Shown: positions 22,715-31,773, counted from the stretch's first letter. The stretch: DNA of 37,746 bases from an uncultured Eubacteriales bacterium (GCA_934486825.1 CAKSQF010000021.1:1-37746); one strand, 5' to 3'. The notes: a model not told the origin generated them from the sequence alone. Numbers and translations are program-made.

Positions 22715-25342
22715 TTACTTAATGTAATTTTTTACGATAGCTTCAACAGAGTCGATTGCAGACGGTATCTTGTCAATATCTTTTCCGCCTGCCGTCGCGG
22801 TGTCGGGACGACCGCCGCCCGAGCCTCCGCATATTGCAGCAACCTCTTTTACGATCCTGCCTGCATTTGCACCCTGCGCTACGGCATCCTTGCCGCATCC
22901 GCATATGAAATTCAGCTTTCCGTCAACTACCGACGCCACAACCGTGACAGAGTTTTCGTTTTCCGCACGAAGCTCGTCGCACAGATTTCTTACTGCGGGA
23001 AGGGCAAGACCGTCAAGACGTCCGGAATATACCGTCGTGCCGTTTACATCCTTGGCTGATTTGCGGAGTACATCGATCTTCGACGACGCCATCTTTGCTT
23101 CGAGCGATTCGATTTCGCTCTTTGCCGCTTTGATTTCCGATTGGAGCTGAGCGGCACGCTTGGTAATATCGGTTGCGGCAACCTTCATTTCTTTTGCGGT
23201 CGCCTCAATCAGTGCGTCCTTTTCGGAAAGGAGAGTAAGCACTCCCTGTCCGGTTGTGCCCTCAATTCTTCTGATACCTGCTGCAACCGAGGATTCGGAA
23301 ATAATTTTGAACAGACCCGCCTTTGCAGTGTTGTCAAGATGCGTTCCGCCGCAAAGCTCTGTGGAGAAGTCGCCCATCTTGACCATTCTTACAACACTTC
23401 CGTATTTTTCGCCGAAAAGTGCCATCGCGCCGTCTTTCTTTGCCGTTTCGATGTCGGTTTCGATCGTAACGATCGGATCGCCGATAAGAATGTGGGCATT
23501 TACGAGAGTTTCAACCGAGGCAAGCTCGGTTTTGGTGAGAGGAGCAAAATGGGTGAAATCAAATCTTACACGCTGCTCGTCAACATACGATCCCGCCTGC
23601 TCCACGTGATTTCCGAGGATTTTGCGGAGGGCTGCCTGAAGCAAATGACATGTCGAGTGATTGCGTGCGATTGCCTGACGGCGTACATCGTTTATTTCGA
23701 GCTTTACCGTATCGCCGACGGCAATATCTCCGTTAACCATAGAGCATTGATGTATATAAACACCGTCGATCTTCTGCGTGTCGATCACGTTTACCATGGT
23801 ATCGCTGTCGTAAATAACGCCGGTGTCGCCGACCTGACCGCCGCCCTCTCCGTAGAAGACCGTCTTGTCGGTAATGATTGAAAATTCGCCCTCGTTGACC
23901 CTGTCAACCTTCATGTCGTCGGCAATTATGCCGATGACCTTTGCCATGCAGACGTTGTCTGTGTATCCGATAAAATCGGTTTTGGCAAAGTCGGTGATGA
24001 GTGATTTCGACGCATCGCTCCAGCCGGAGATCGAAGCCCGTGCATTGCGCGCGCGTTCCTTCTGCGCAGCCATAAGCCGCCTGAAGCCTTCTTCGTCAAG
24101 CGTAAGCGCCTGCTCCGCCGCAATCTCTTTGGTGAGATCGTAAGGGAAGCCGAATGTGTCATAAAGCTTGAATACTTCGTCACCCGGTATCGTATGTCCC
24201 CCGCCGGCAATGATTTTCTTTGCAATGTTCGAAAAAATCGAGATTCCCGCATCGATTGTGGACGCAAATCTCTCTTCTTCCATTGTAATTACCTTTTTGA
24301 TGTAAGGCAGCTTTTCGGTAAGCTCGGGATATTCGGACAGATTTTCGTGCGCGACAACCTCAGCGATGTCGCCGAGGAAAAGTCCGCTTATGCCGAGCAG
24401 ACGACCATGACGTGACGCACGGCGAAGGAGTCTGCGCAAAACATATCCGCGTCCCTCGTTTGACGGAATTACTCCGTCGCATATCATGAATGTCGATGAG
24501 CGGATGTGGTCGGTGATAACGCGAAGCGAAATATCGGTCTTTTCGCCCTGTCCGTAGTGAATACTTGCCTTGTTCGAAATTGCCTTCATGATGTTGCGTA
24601 CGGTGTCAACTTCGAAAAGGTTGTTTACACCCTGCATTATGCAGGCAAGACGTTCAAGTCCCATTCCCGTGTCGATGTTAGGCTTGGCAAGACGTGTGTA
24701 GTTGCCTTTGCCGTCGTTGTTGAACTGGGTGAATACCAGATTCCAGAATTCCATGTATCTGTCGCAGTCACAGCCAGGCTTGCAGTCGGGCTTTCCGCAA
24801 CCGTATTCGGGTCCGCGGTCAAAATGTATCTCCGAGCAGGGACCGCACGGTCCCGAGCCGTGCTCCCAGAAATTGTCTTCCTTGCCGAGTCGCACAATCT
24901 TTGCGGGATCAATGCCGATTTCGTTTGCCCATATGTCATAGGCTTCGTCGTCATCACGGTAAATAGTGACCCAAAGCTTGTCAACCGGCATCTCAAGTAC
25001 CTTTGTAATGAACTCCCACGCCCATGTGATTGCTTCACGCTTGAAATAATCACCGAAAGAGAAATTACCGAGCATCTCGAAATAAGTGCCGTGACGTGCG
25101 GTGATACCGACCCTGTCTATGTCGGGTGTTCTTATACATTTCTGGCATGTCGTCATACGGTGACGCGGCGGCTCGGCTTCTCCCGTAAAATACTTTTTAA
25201 GCGGCGTCATCCCCGCGTTGATGAGAAGTATTGATTTGTCGCCTATCGGTACAAGAGGATAGCTTTTGTGACGCAGATGCCCCTTTGATTCAAAAAATGA
25301 AAGATATTTTTCACGTATGTCGTTAACTGATGTCCATTCCAT
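22715..25342 (-). CDS. alaS: Alanyl-tRNA synthetase
   Basis: An 875-residue class II synthetase that charges tRNA-Ala. The catalytic domain starts MEWTSVNDIREKYLSFFESK and contains HRMTTCQKCIRTPDIDRVG and FEMLGNFSFGDYFK. The editing domain contains HSTCHLLQAALR and the zinc ligand segment ELCGGTHLDNT. The C-Ala domain ends with a glycine-rich GGSGGGRPDTATAGG. I used the ATG at 25342, which has AAAAGG about 9 nt upstream and matches the family start; an in-frame ATG at 25366 has no ribosome binding site. I found no T-box leader between the promoter and the start. Confidence 0.97.
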   Translation of the reverse strand: MEWTSVNDIREKYLSFFESKGHLRHKSYPLVPIGDKSILLINAGMTPLKKYFTGEAEPPRHRMTTCQKCIRTPDIDRVGITARHGTYFEMLGNFSFGDYFKREAITWAWEFITKVLEMPVDKLWVTIYRDDDEAYDIWANEIGIDPAKIVRLGKEDNFWEHGSGPCGPCSEIHFDRGPEYGCGKPDCKPGCDCDRYMEFWNLVFTQFNNDGKGNYTRLAKPNIDTGMGLERLACIMQGVNNLFEVDTVRNIMKAISNKASIHYGQGEKTDISLRVITDHIRSSTFMICDGVIPSNEGRGYVLRRLLRRASRHGRLLGISGLFLGDIAEVVAHENLSEYPELTEKLPYIKKVITMEEERFASTIDAGISIFSNIAKKIIAGGGHTIPGDEVFKLYDTFGFPYDLTKEIAAEQALTLDEEGFRRLMAAQKERARNARASISGWSDASKSLITDFAKTDFIGYTDNVCMAKVIGIIADDMKVDRVNEGEFSIITDKTVFYGEGGGQVGDTGVIYDSDTMVNVIDTQKIDGVYIHQCSMVNGDIAVGDTVKLEINDVRRQAIARNHSTCHLLQAALRKILGNHVEQAGSYVDEQRVRFDFTHFAPLTKTELASVETLVNAHILIGDPIVTIETDIETAKKDGAMALFGEKYGSVVRMVKMGDFSTELCGGTHLDNTAKAGLFKIISESSVAAGIRRIEGTTGQGVLTLLSEKDALIEATAKEMKVAATDITKRAAQLQSEIKAAKSEIESLEAKMASSKIDVLRKSAKDVNGTTVYSGRLDGLALPAVRNLCDELRAENENSVTVVASVVDGKLNFICGCGKDAVAQGANAGRIVKEVAAICGGSGGGRPDTATAGGKDIDKIPSAIDSVEAIVKNYIK

Positions 25343-25397
25343 ATTAACTGCCTTTTTGCCTTTCATAATGGTTATGCTGAAAACAGATTCTCCCTTA

Positions 25398-25426
25398 ATT
25401 ATACTTTATATTTGGCGATGTGTCAA
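25398..25426 (-). promoter_or_regulatory. SigA promoter of alaS
   Basis: On the minus strand TTGACA (25421-25426) and TATAAT (25398-25403) are perfect, with a 17-bp spacer. The leader to the ATG at 25342 is about 50 nt, too short for a T-box. Confidence 0.92.
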
Positions 25427-25527
25427 GTAAAACTTTGAAAAAACTGCAGATAATAAGATATGATGCGGGCAGTCGGAGCTCAATGGCAGAAATGACCATG
25501 TTTTTTTTGTTTATATGTCTGTGTCGC

Positions 25528-25537
25528 GGCAATAATA
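25528..25537 (+). promoter_or_regulatory. Candidate forespore (SigF/SigG-type) -10 element of sigG
   Basis: GGCAATAATA fits the GGnnAnAnTA form of SigF-type -10 elements. A TTATA about 12-14 bp upstream could be a -35 but at shorter than usual spacing. No SigA promoter is evident here, in keeping with known SigF control of sigG. Confidence 0.4.
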
Positions 25538-25588
25538 AATACGGTAATGTCTGAAACGCTTGTAAAAAAAGAAAAGGAAGATCAAGGT

Positions 25589-26383
25589 ATGTATTATGCC
25601 AAAGTGGATGTATGCGGAATAAACACTTCAAAATTGCCTGTTCTGTCGGATGAAGAAAAAAAGGATCTGCTTTTGAAATGCAGTAAAGGCGATGAAAATG
25701 CACGTACCAGACTTATTGACGGGAATCTGCGGCTTGTTTTGTCCATAGTGAGCAGATTTGCAAGCAGGGGCGAGAATCTTGACGATATGTTTCAGGTCGG
25801 TTGTATCGGACTTATAAAGGCTGTTGATAATTTCGACACAACGCATGAGGTCAAATTTTCGACATATGCGGTTCCGATGATAATCGGAGAAATGAAACGC
25901 TATCTGAGAGATAACAGCAGCGTGCGTGTCAGCAGATCAATGAGGGATCTTGCATATAAAGCGCTTTCGGCGCGGGAGCGGCTGACAAGACAGAAGGCGG
26001 TCGAGCCTACAATAGAAGAAATATCCGCCGAGCTTGAAAAGACCGACGGACATCATTCTCCCGCCGAAATAGTATGCGCACTTGAATCGATCACTCAACC
26101 GGTTTCGTTGTACGATCCGGCTTTCACCGACGGAAACGGCTCCGAGAGCCTGTCTATAATGGATCAGATAAAGGACGAAAATGATACCGATGATATGTGG
26201 ATCGAAGAGATTGCAATAGCCGAGGCAATGAAAAAGCTCCCGCCGAGGGAGCAGAAAATAATCAATATGAGATTTTACAGAAACAAGACCCAGATGGAGA
26301 TTGCAGGAGAGATCGGTATATCACAGGCACAGGTTTCAAGGCTTGAAAAAGGAGCGCTTGAACAGATAAAAAGACAGCTGTGA
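25589..26383 (+). CDS. sigG: Forespore-specific RNA polymerase sigma factor SigG
   Basis: A 264-residue sigma-70 family protein. The N-terminus MYYAKVDVCGINTSKLPVLS is diagnostic for SigG. Region 2 follows, with NLRLVLSIVSRFASRGENLD, DMFQVGCIGLIKAVDNFD and KFSTYAVPMIIGEMKRYLRD, then region 3 and region 4 with the helix-turn-helix TQMEIAGEIGISQAQVSRLE. SigG directs late forespore gene expression and marks the organism as a spore former. I chose the ATG at 25589, which matches the family start; an upstream ATG at 25547 adds 14 residues and lacks a good ribosome binding site. It is divergent from alaS. Confidence 0.95.
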   Translation: MYYAKVDVCGINTSKLPVLSDEEKKDLLLKCSKGDENARTRLIDGNLRLVLSIVSRFASRGENLDDMFQVGCIGLIKAVDNFDTTHEVKFSTYAVPMIIGEMKRYLRDNSSVRVSRSMRDLAYKALSARERLTRQKAVEPTIEEISAELEKTDGHHSPAEIVCALESITQPVSLYDPAFTDGNGSESLSIMDQIKDENDTDDMWIEEIAIAEAMKKLPPREQKIINMRFYRNKTQMEIAGEIGISQAQVSRLEKGALEQIKRQL

Positions 26384-26389
26384 AAAACA

Positions 26390-26430
26390 ATGATGCGTCC
26401 CGCACAAAAAGTGCGGGACGCATCATTTTC
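26390..26430. terminator. Bidirectional terminator between sigG and aspS
   Basis: A 16-bp perfect stem, ATGATGCGTCCCGCAC with GTGCGGGACGCATCAT, encloses a loop of five A. TTTTC follows on the plus strand and TTGTTTTTC on the minus strand. Confidence 0.93.
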
Positions 26431-26433
26431 ATG

Positions 26434-28224
26434 TCATTTTTCTTCGTCAATGATTGCAAGACCGAGATCCGCAAGAGCGACAGGATCGGCTTTGGCAGGG
26501 CATTTCGACATAAGCTCGGAAGCGTTCTGAACCTTCGGAAAGGCTATAACGTCACGCAGGGAATCGGCTTCCACCATCGTCATTACAAGACGGTCAAGTC
26601 CCATTCCCGAGCCTCCGTGAGGCGGTGCACCGTATTTGTATGCGTCAACAAGAAATCCGAATTTCGTGTCTATTTCCTCGGGCGTAAGTCCCAGCGCCTT
26701 GAACATCTTTTCCTGAAGCTCCCAGTCGGTGATTCGTATGGAGCCGGAAAGAAGCTCTGTGCCGTTGAGGACAAGATCATAACATTCGGCGTAGACTTTG
26801 CCGGGATCGGTTTCAAGATAGGGCAGACATTCCTCGTGGGGCATGGTAAACGGATGATGCATTGCATCCCAGTGTCCGGTTTCCTCGTTCCATTCGAAGA
26901 ACGGGAATTCGGTGACCCAAAGGAAGTTGTATTTTCCGTGAGGGATCATGTCGAGCTGTTTTGCAATCATTACGCGGAGTGCTCCGAGCGTCGGAAGAAC
27001 AACCGAGTTTTTGTCGGCAACAAAGAGGGCAACATCCCCTTTTACACAATCGATTGAAGCAAGAAGATCGCGGAGGTCATCCGGAGTAAAGAATTTTGCA
27101 AAAGAACAGTTCGGCTGATCGTCAACAAAGCGCGCGAAAGCAAGACCCTTGGCACCGATACCCTTGGCATGTTCGGTAAGCTTGTCAATCTCCTTGCGCG
27201 AAAGCTTTGCGGCGCCTCCCTTGACAACAATCGCACGGACGGACCCGCCGTTTTCCACTGCCGACGTAAACACACCGAATCCGCAGTTTTTCACTTTCTC
27301 GGACACATCCTGTATTTCCATTCCGAAACGGGTGTCGGGCTTGTCGGAACCGAATCTGTTCATCGCTTCAACATAGGTTATGTGCGGCATCGGCTCAAGG
27401 TCAATGCCGAGTATCTCTTTGTAGAGACGGCGCATAAGCCCCTCGTTCATCGCCATGATATCTTCCTGGGTTGCAAACGACATTTCAAGGTCGATCTGCG
27501 TGAATTCGGGTTGACGGTCTGCACGCAGATCCTCGTCTCTGAAACATCTTGCTATCTGAACATAACGGTCAAATCCGCCTACCATGAGAAGCTGCTTGTA
27601 TATCTGAGGGGACTGCGGAAGCGCGTACATACAACCGTGATGTATACGGGAGGGAACAAGATAGTCGCGCGCACCCTCCGGAGTCGGCTTTATCATCATC
27701 GGAGTTTCTATCTCGTAAAAGCCGTTCTCGTAGAAATAATTTCTTGCAATGCGGGCGATTTCGTGACGGAGCATTATGTTCTTCTGAAGGGAAGGACGTC
27801 TCAGATCAAGATAACGGTATCGGAGAGCTGTTTCGTCGCCGACCTTCGCATTGTCGGAAATTTCAAACGGAGGGGTGGCTGCCTGTGAAAGAATCTTCAT
27901 CCCTGACACTTCAATCTCAATTTCACCTGTCGGAATGTTTTTGTTGATTGCTCCCTCGCCTCTTGATCTGACAATACCTTTTGCCGATAAAACATATTCG
28001 CTTCTGATCGAGAAAGCCTTGTCAAACAAAGCCTTGTCGGTGTCAGGATCAAATGCAAGCTGTATAATGCCCGTGCGGTCGCGCAGGTCAATGAATATCA
28101 GCGAGCCGAGGTCACGCTGGCGCTGTACCCAACCGCATACCGTGACCGACTGCCCGATGTTTTCCTTTGTCAGATCTCCGCAGTAATGCGTTCTCTTGTC
28201 TGATGCACTGAAAAATTCTGCCAT
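26434..28224 (-). CDS. aspS: Aspartyl-tRNA synthetase
   Basis: A 596-residue class IIb synthetase of the bacterial type. An N-terminal OB-fold anticodon domain (VTVCGWVQRQRDLGSLIFID) precedes motif 2 (FRDEDLRADRQPEFTQIDLE), an inserted GAD domain and motif 3 (GSGMGLDRLVMTMV). I chose the ATG at 28224 because GAGG lies about 9 nt upstream inside the end of hisS. The hisS stop and this start are separated by 1 nt, so the two are translationally coupled. Whether it is discriminating or also charges tRNA-Asn cannot be read from this window. Confidence 0.97.
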   Translation of the reverse strand: MAEFFSASDKRTHYCGDLTKENIGQSVTVCGWVQRQRDLGSLIFIDLRDRTGIIQLAFDPDTDKALFDKAFSIRSEYVLSAKGIVRSRGEGAINKNIPTGEIEIEVSGMKILSQAATPPFEISDNAKVGDETALRYRYLDLRRPSLQKNIMLRHEIARIARNYFYENGFYEIETPMMIKPTPEGARDYLVPSRIHHGCMYALPQSPQIYKQLLMVGGFDRYVQIARCFRDEDLRADRQPEFTQIDLEMSFATQEDIMAMNEGLMRRLYKEILGIDLEPMPHITYVEAMNRFGSDKPDTRFGMEIQDVSEKVKNCGFGVFTSAVENGGSVRAIVVKGGAAKLSRKEIDKLTEHAKGIGAKGLAFARFVDDQPNCSFAKFFTPDDLRDLLASIDCVKGDVALFVADKNSVVLPTLGALRVMIAKQLDMIPHGKYNFLWVTEFPFFEWNEETGHWDAMHHPFTMPHEECLPYLETDPGKVYAECYDLVLNGTELLSGSIRITDWELQEKMFKALGLTPEEIDTKFGFLVDAYKYGAPPHGGSGMGLDRLVMTMVEADSLRDVIAFPKVQNASELMSKCPAKADPVALADLGLAIIDEEK

Positions 28225-28225
28225 T

Positions 28226-29494
28226 TTATTTTTCCTCTTTCCTGTCTGCAATATTTTTTATTGTATCGACGACCGAGTCAAGCATGATCTCGGCGGAAGT
28301 GCTGTCACTCATGTTCCGCAGCTCTGCTTTGCCGGATGAAATTTCGTTGTCACCGAGAACAATAACATATGCCGCGCCGATCTTGTTCGCATACTTCATC
28401 TGTGCTTTAAGCGACCTGCCGACGGTATCCGTTTCGGCTTTTATCCCCGCTCTTCTGATTTTTTCGGTCAGACATACGGCGTAAAGCGCGGCGTCATCCC
28501 CCATGGGAGCTATATATATGCCCGATCGCTCTGCTCTTTCGGGCAGATTAACTGTGGGAAGCAGACGTGAAATGCCCATTCCGAAGCCGCAGGCAGGAAG
28601 ATGTGTACCGCCAAGCTCCTCCATAAGCATGTCGTATCTGCCGCCTCCGCATATCGTTGACTGCGCTCCCATTCTTTCATCGTTGCAGATAAATTCGAAT
28701 ACCGTTTTCGTGTAATAATCAAGTCCGCGGACGATGGAACTGTCAATGACATAGTCAATTTCCATGCCGTTAAGATAGCTTTTCAGCTTGTTCATGTGCT
28801 CACTGCATTCCGGACACAGACAGTCTACCGAGCGCGGTGCATTCTTGGAAAGACGCTTGCAGACTTCCGATTTGCAGTCAAGTATGCGCATCGGATTTGT
28901 ATCAAGTCTGCTCTTGCAGGTGTCGCAAAGCTCATCCTTTTTGCTTTCGAAATATGCGCGGAGTTTTTCGTAATATGCGGGACGACAGCTCGGACATCCT
29001 ATTGAATTGATGTGCAAGGAAACATTTTTTATCCCGAGTCCTTTTATGATACCGTCCGCAAGAGCAATGACCTCGGCATCCGCCGCCGGAGTTGCGGCAC
29101 CGAACATTTCGACACCGAACTGTGAAAACTCACGGTATCTGCCCTTCTGCGGTCTTTCGTGACGATAGCAGTTTATGATGTAGTAGTATTTGAGCGGCAT
29201 CGCGTCTCCGTATTTGCCGCTTTCGATTATGGCTCTGGCAACGCCTGCCGTACCTTCGGGACGCAGAGAAAGGGAAGGACCGTCACGGTCGATAAAGGTG
29301 TACATTTCTTTTTGTACAACGTCTGTCGTGTTGCCGACTCCTCTTGCAAACAGCTCGGTCGATTCAAGCACCGGAGTGCGGATTTCTCCGAATCCGAATT
29401 CTGCGGCGGTTTTTCTTGCCGTGTCCTCAATGTACTGTAATTTTTCGGTTTCGTCGGGGAAGAGATCAAGCATCCCCTGCGGTTTTTTTATCAT
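28226..29494 (-). CDS. hisS: Histidyl-tRNA synthetase
   Basis: A 422-residue class II synthetase. It opens with MIKKPQGMLDLFPDE, carries motif 2 (LSLRPEGTAGVARAIIES, then CYRHERPQKGRYREFSQFG) and the histidine-specific GLDYYTKTVFEFI, and ends with a Rossmann-like anticodon domain (IYIAPMGDDA onward). It is the first gene of the hisS-aspS operon, an order seen in many Firmicutes. AGAGGT precedes the ATG. The roughly 45-nt leader between promoter and start leaves no room for a T-box. Confidence 0.97.
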   Translation of the reverse strand: MIKKPQGMLDLFPDETEKLQYIEDTARKTAAEFGFGEIRTPVLESTELFARGVGNTTDVVQKEMYTFIDRDGPSLSLRPEGTAGVARAIIESGKYGDAMPLKYYYIINCYRHERPQKGRYREFSQFGVEMFGAATPAADAEVIALADGIIKGLGIKNVSLHINSIGCPSCRPAYYEKLRAYFESKKDELCDTCKSRLDTNPMRILDCKSEVCKRLSKNAPRSVDCLCPECSEHMNKLKSYLNGMEIDYVIDSSIVRGLDYYTKTVFEFICNDERMGAQSTICGGGRYDMLMEELGGTHLPACGFGMGISRLLPTVNLPERAERSGIYIAPMGDDAALYAVCLTEKIRRAGIKAETDTVGRSLKAQMKYANKIGAAYVIVLGDNEISSGKAELRNMSDSTSAEIMLDSVVDTIKNIADRKEEK

Positions 29495-29539
29495 TGTCTG
29501 TACCTCTTACCGTTTGTACTGTAAAATCTTCAGCAATCA

Positions 29540-29568
29540 ATTATAGCATATTTTTTTCACTATTTCAA
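29540..29568 (-). promoter_or_regulatory. SigA promoter of hisS-aspS
   Basis: On the minus strand TTGAAA (29563-29568) and TATAAT (29540-29545) are 17 bp apart, with a TGC extension directly before the -10. Confidence 0.88.
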
Positions 29569-29599
29569 CATATAGACAAACATTTTATTGAAAAATATC

Positions 29600-29731
29600 G
29601 TAGGATTACAATAGATATGTTATACCGAGAAAAAAGTCAAAAAAGAACGGCAATCGTGAGCCGAATGTGTTACAGTTAAGTCACCACAACAAAAAAATCG
29701 ATGTCGGATTTGTTTCTGCGGCTTGCCGTTC
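29600..29731 (+). repeat. Intergenic repeat element, copy B
   Basis: This copy shares the exact 25-base core (29600-29624) and the second block (29645-29670) with the copy at 14212-14333, in the same orientation. Here GAACGGCAA (29645-29653) pairs perfectly with TTGCCGTTC (29723-29731), and the stem can continue with GCCG/CGGC across a bulge. The loop is longer and differs from copy A. A further 8-bp inverted pair, GTTACAGT near 29670 and ACTGTAAC near 29816, encloses the 3' part. No coding frame is evident. Confidence 0.75.
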
Positions 29732-29873
29732 ATTTTCGCAGATACAACACTTTTTCCCATGTGTCCGCTTAACTGGTTCTCTCCTAAAGCTACTCTCTTT
29801 AATTTTTTGAGTCTCACTGTAACTTATCATTGACAAACCGACAATTCGATCGTGCACAGATCGGGATATGCTA
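29732..29873. other. Non-coding stretch before the SDR gene
   Basis: Together with the repeat copy this makes more than 300 bp without a gene. Apart from the inverted pair ending near 29823, a TTGACA at 29830-29835 without a matching -10, and the SDR promoter that follows, I see nothing definite. Confidence 0.4.
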
Positions 29874-29902
29874 TTGACTCTTGGCGAAAAAGGTGATAGA
29901 AT
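29874..29902 (+). promoter_or_regulatory. SigA promoter of the SDR gene
   Basis: TTGACT (29874-29879) and TAGAAT (29897-29902) are 17 bp apart, with a TGA extension before the -10. An apparent TTG start in this frame lies inside the spacer and is not the translation start. Confidence 0.85.
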
Positions 29903-29952
29903 ACAAATATATATATTATTTGCACCGGATTCGGCGCAGGAGGGGTATTTTT

Positions 29953-30753
29953 ATGGGTTTTTTGTCAAATAAGACCGCAATAATTACCGGCGGCGGCAGA
30001 GCGGTATTGAGCGACGGAAGCTGTGGCTCGATCGGATACGGAATTGCGACCGCATATGCAAAGGAGGGAGCAAATCTCGTCCTTACCGGGCGGAATGTGC
30101 AGAAGCTTGAAGAGGCAAAGAAAGAGCTTGAGCGTCTCTATAACGTAAAGGTTCTCCCTGTACAGGCGGATGTGAATGCAGGTGCCGATAATGAGGCTGT
30201 TGTCGCAAAGGTTGTCAGGGCGGCGATCGACGAATTCGGAAGAATAGATGTGCTTATCAATAACGCACAGGCATCGGCATCCGGTGTAACGCTTGCCGAT
30301 CATACGACCGAACAGTTTGATCTGGCGGTTTATTCGGGACTTTACGCAACATTTTACTACATGAAAGAATGTTATCCTTATCTTAAAGAAACCAAGGGTA
30401 CGGTTATTAACTTTGCATCGGGAGCCGGACTGTTCGGTAATTACGGACAGTGTGCATATGCTGCCGCAAAGGAAGGCATCCGCGGTCTTACGAGAGTTGC
30501 CGCTACCGAGTGGGGACGTGACGGAATTAACGTCAACATCATCTGCCCGCTCGCCTGGACCGCTCAGCTTGAAAAGTTTGAAAAGGCATACCCCGACGCA
30601 TTCAAGGCAAATGTAAAAATGCCTCCGATGGGTCATTTCGGAGATGTCGAAAAGGAGATCGGACGCGTTTGCGTTCAGCTTGCTTCTCCTGATTTCAAGT
30701 ATATGAGCGGTGAGACAATAACCCTTGAAGGCGGTATGGGTCAGCGTCCCTGA
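29953..30753 (+). CDS. Short-chain dehydrogenase/reductase (classical SDR)
   Basis: A 266-residue NAD(P)-dependent oxidoreductase. The Rossmann nucleotide-binding start is TAIITGGGRAVLSDG, with about eight extra residues before GSIGYGIA compared with the usual TGxxxGxG loop. Further landmarks are LINNAQASASG, the catalytic Ser in NFASGAGLFG, and Tyr and Lys in the YAAAK motif, and the C-terminal MSGETITLEGGMG. The ATG at 29953 follows AGGAGGGG. The substrate is unknown; the sequence type is widely conserved in gut Clostridia. It is monocistronic, between its own promoter and a terminator. Confidence 0.92.
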   Translation: MGFLSNKTAIITGGGRAVLSDGSCGSIGYGIATAYAKEGANLVLTGRNVQKLEEAKKELERLYNVKVLPVQADVNAGADNEAVVAKVVRAAIDEFGRIDVLINNAQASASGVTLADHTTEQFDLAVYSGLYATFYYMKECYPYLKETKGTVINFASGAGLFGNYGQCAYAAAKEGIRGLTRVAATEWGRDGINVNIICPLAWTAQLEKFEKAYPDAFKANVKMPPMGHFGDVEKEIGRVCVQLASPDFKYMSGETITLEGGMGQRP

Positions 30754-30759
30754 CCGTAA

Positions 30760-30803
30760 GCATAAAAAAACCAGTCGGCAACTGCAGACTGGTTTTTTTA
30801 TGC
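30760..30803. terminator. Bidirectional terminator between the SDR gene and the nucleoside permease operon
   Basis: A 17-bp perfect inverted repeat (GCATAAAAAAACCAGTC and its complement) encloses a 10-nt loop and supplies seven T in either direction. It lies just after both convergent stop codons. Confidence 0.93.
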
Positions 30804-30807
30804 TTTT

Positions 30808-31773
30808 TTATCTTTCCTCGCGGAAATACGAAAGACCGAGAGATGCCGGCGGTTGATTTTCCTTCTTCTTTGTTGCGCTTGTGATAATCAGAACAATTAT
30901 CGTTACAACATAGGGAAGCATGTCGAGTATCGGTGTGGTCTTCATGCTGACATGAAGCTCTTTTATGCTCGGGATGTATGATCCCGCAACATAAAGCATG
31001 CCGAAAAGCGATGAACCGAAAATACTTACGACAGGTTTCCACAATGTGAATATAACGAGCGCTATCGAGAGCCATCCGAGCGCCGAAATACCGAGGTAGG
31101 CTTCCTGCGAGCCGGCATAGTCCATGATGTAGAACAGACCGCCGAGTCCCGCAATCCCGCTTCCCACAAGAGTTGCGACATATTTGTATGCGGTAACATT
31201 TATACCCATTGCGTCCGCCGTAGCAGGATTTTCTCCGACCGCACGAAGATGCAGTCCGACTCTCGTTTTGTTAAGAACGAATGTCGTTACAATCGCAATA
31301 ATTATTGCGAGAAAAACCATAACGCCGCAGTATTTGAAGGTCGTGTTGTCCGCAAACGGAAAACGGAAATATTTTATTGCATAAAGATATCTCGTTCCGG
31401 AGGCAGATGCCATTGCCGTAATCTTCGACATGATAAACTTCATGGTTCCGACACCGAAGGTCGTCAGTGCAAGACCGGTGACATTCTGATTTGCATGAAG
31501 CGTAACCGTGAGGAAGCTGAATATAAGTCCCATTGCGGCGGCGGAAAGGAAGGATGCAATAATCGCAACGGTGACTACCAGCGCTCCGGGAAGGGAAGTC
31601 CCCGACAACAGCTGAAGTGTCATACAGCCGCCTGCCGCACCGACACACATTATTCCGGGAAGACCGAGATTCAGCTGTCCGACTTTTTCGGTTATGATCT
31701 CACCCGTGGAGCCGTAAAGAAAGGTCATGCCGAGCGGAATTGCGCTCAGAAGATAATTTATCAGCTTGTCCAT
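30808..31773 (-). CDS. ABC transporter permease, nucleoside type (NupQ/YufQ-like)
   Basis: A 321-residue inner-membrane permease with about 8-10 hydrophobic helices, of the branched-chain-amino-acid/ribose permease superfamily. It carries the signature segment VGENPATADAMGINVTAYKY that faces the ATPase, and GKVGQLNLGLPGIMCVG-like N-terminal sequence (TEKVGQLNLGLPGIMCVGAA). Its ATG shares one base with the upstream permease stop (TAATG). It is the last gene of the BMP-ATPase-permease-permease operon and forms the membrane channel with the other permease. The purine nucleoside substrate is inferred from the riboswitch and xpt upstream. Confidence 0.93.
   Translation of the reverse strand: MDKLINYLLSAIPLGMTFLYGSTGEIITEKVGQLNLGLPGIMCVGAAGGCMTLQLLSGTSLPGALVVTVAIIASFLSAAAMGLIFSFLTVTLHANQNVTGLALTTFGVGTMKFIMSKITAMASASGTRYLYAIKYFRFPFADNTTFKYCGVMVFLAIIIAIVTTFVLNKTRVGLHLRAVGENPATADAMGINVTAYKYVATLVGSGIAGLGGLFYIMDYAGSQEAYLGISALGWLSIALVIFTLWKPVVSIFGSSLFGMLYVAGSYIPSIKELHVSMKTTPILDMLPYVVTIIVLIITSATKKKENQPPASLGLSYFREER

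Noticed and set aside
25343..25546. T-box leader for alaS
   Set aside because: The promoter leaves only about 50 nt of leader, with no specifier loop, T-box sequence or terminator.
29495..29620. T-box leader for hisS-aspS
   Set aside because: The promoter is about 45 nt from the start codon and no T-box motif is present.
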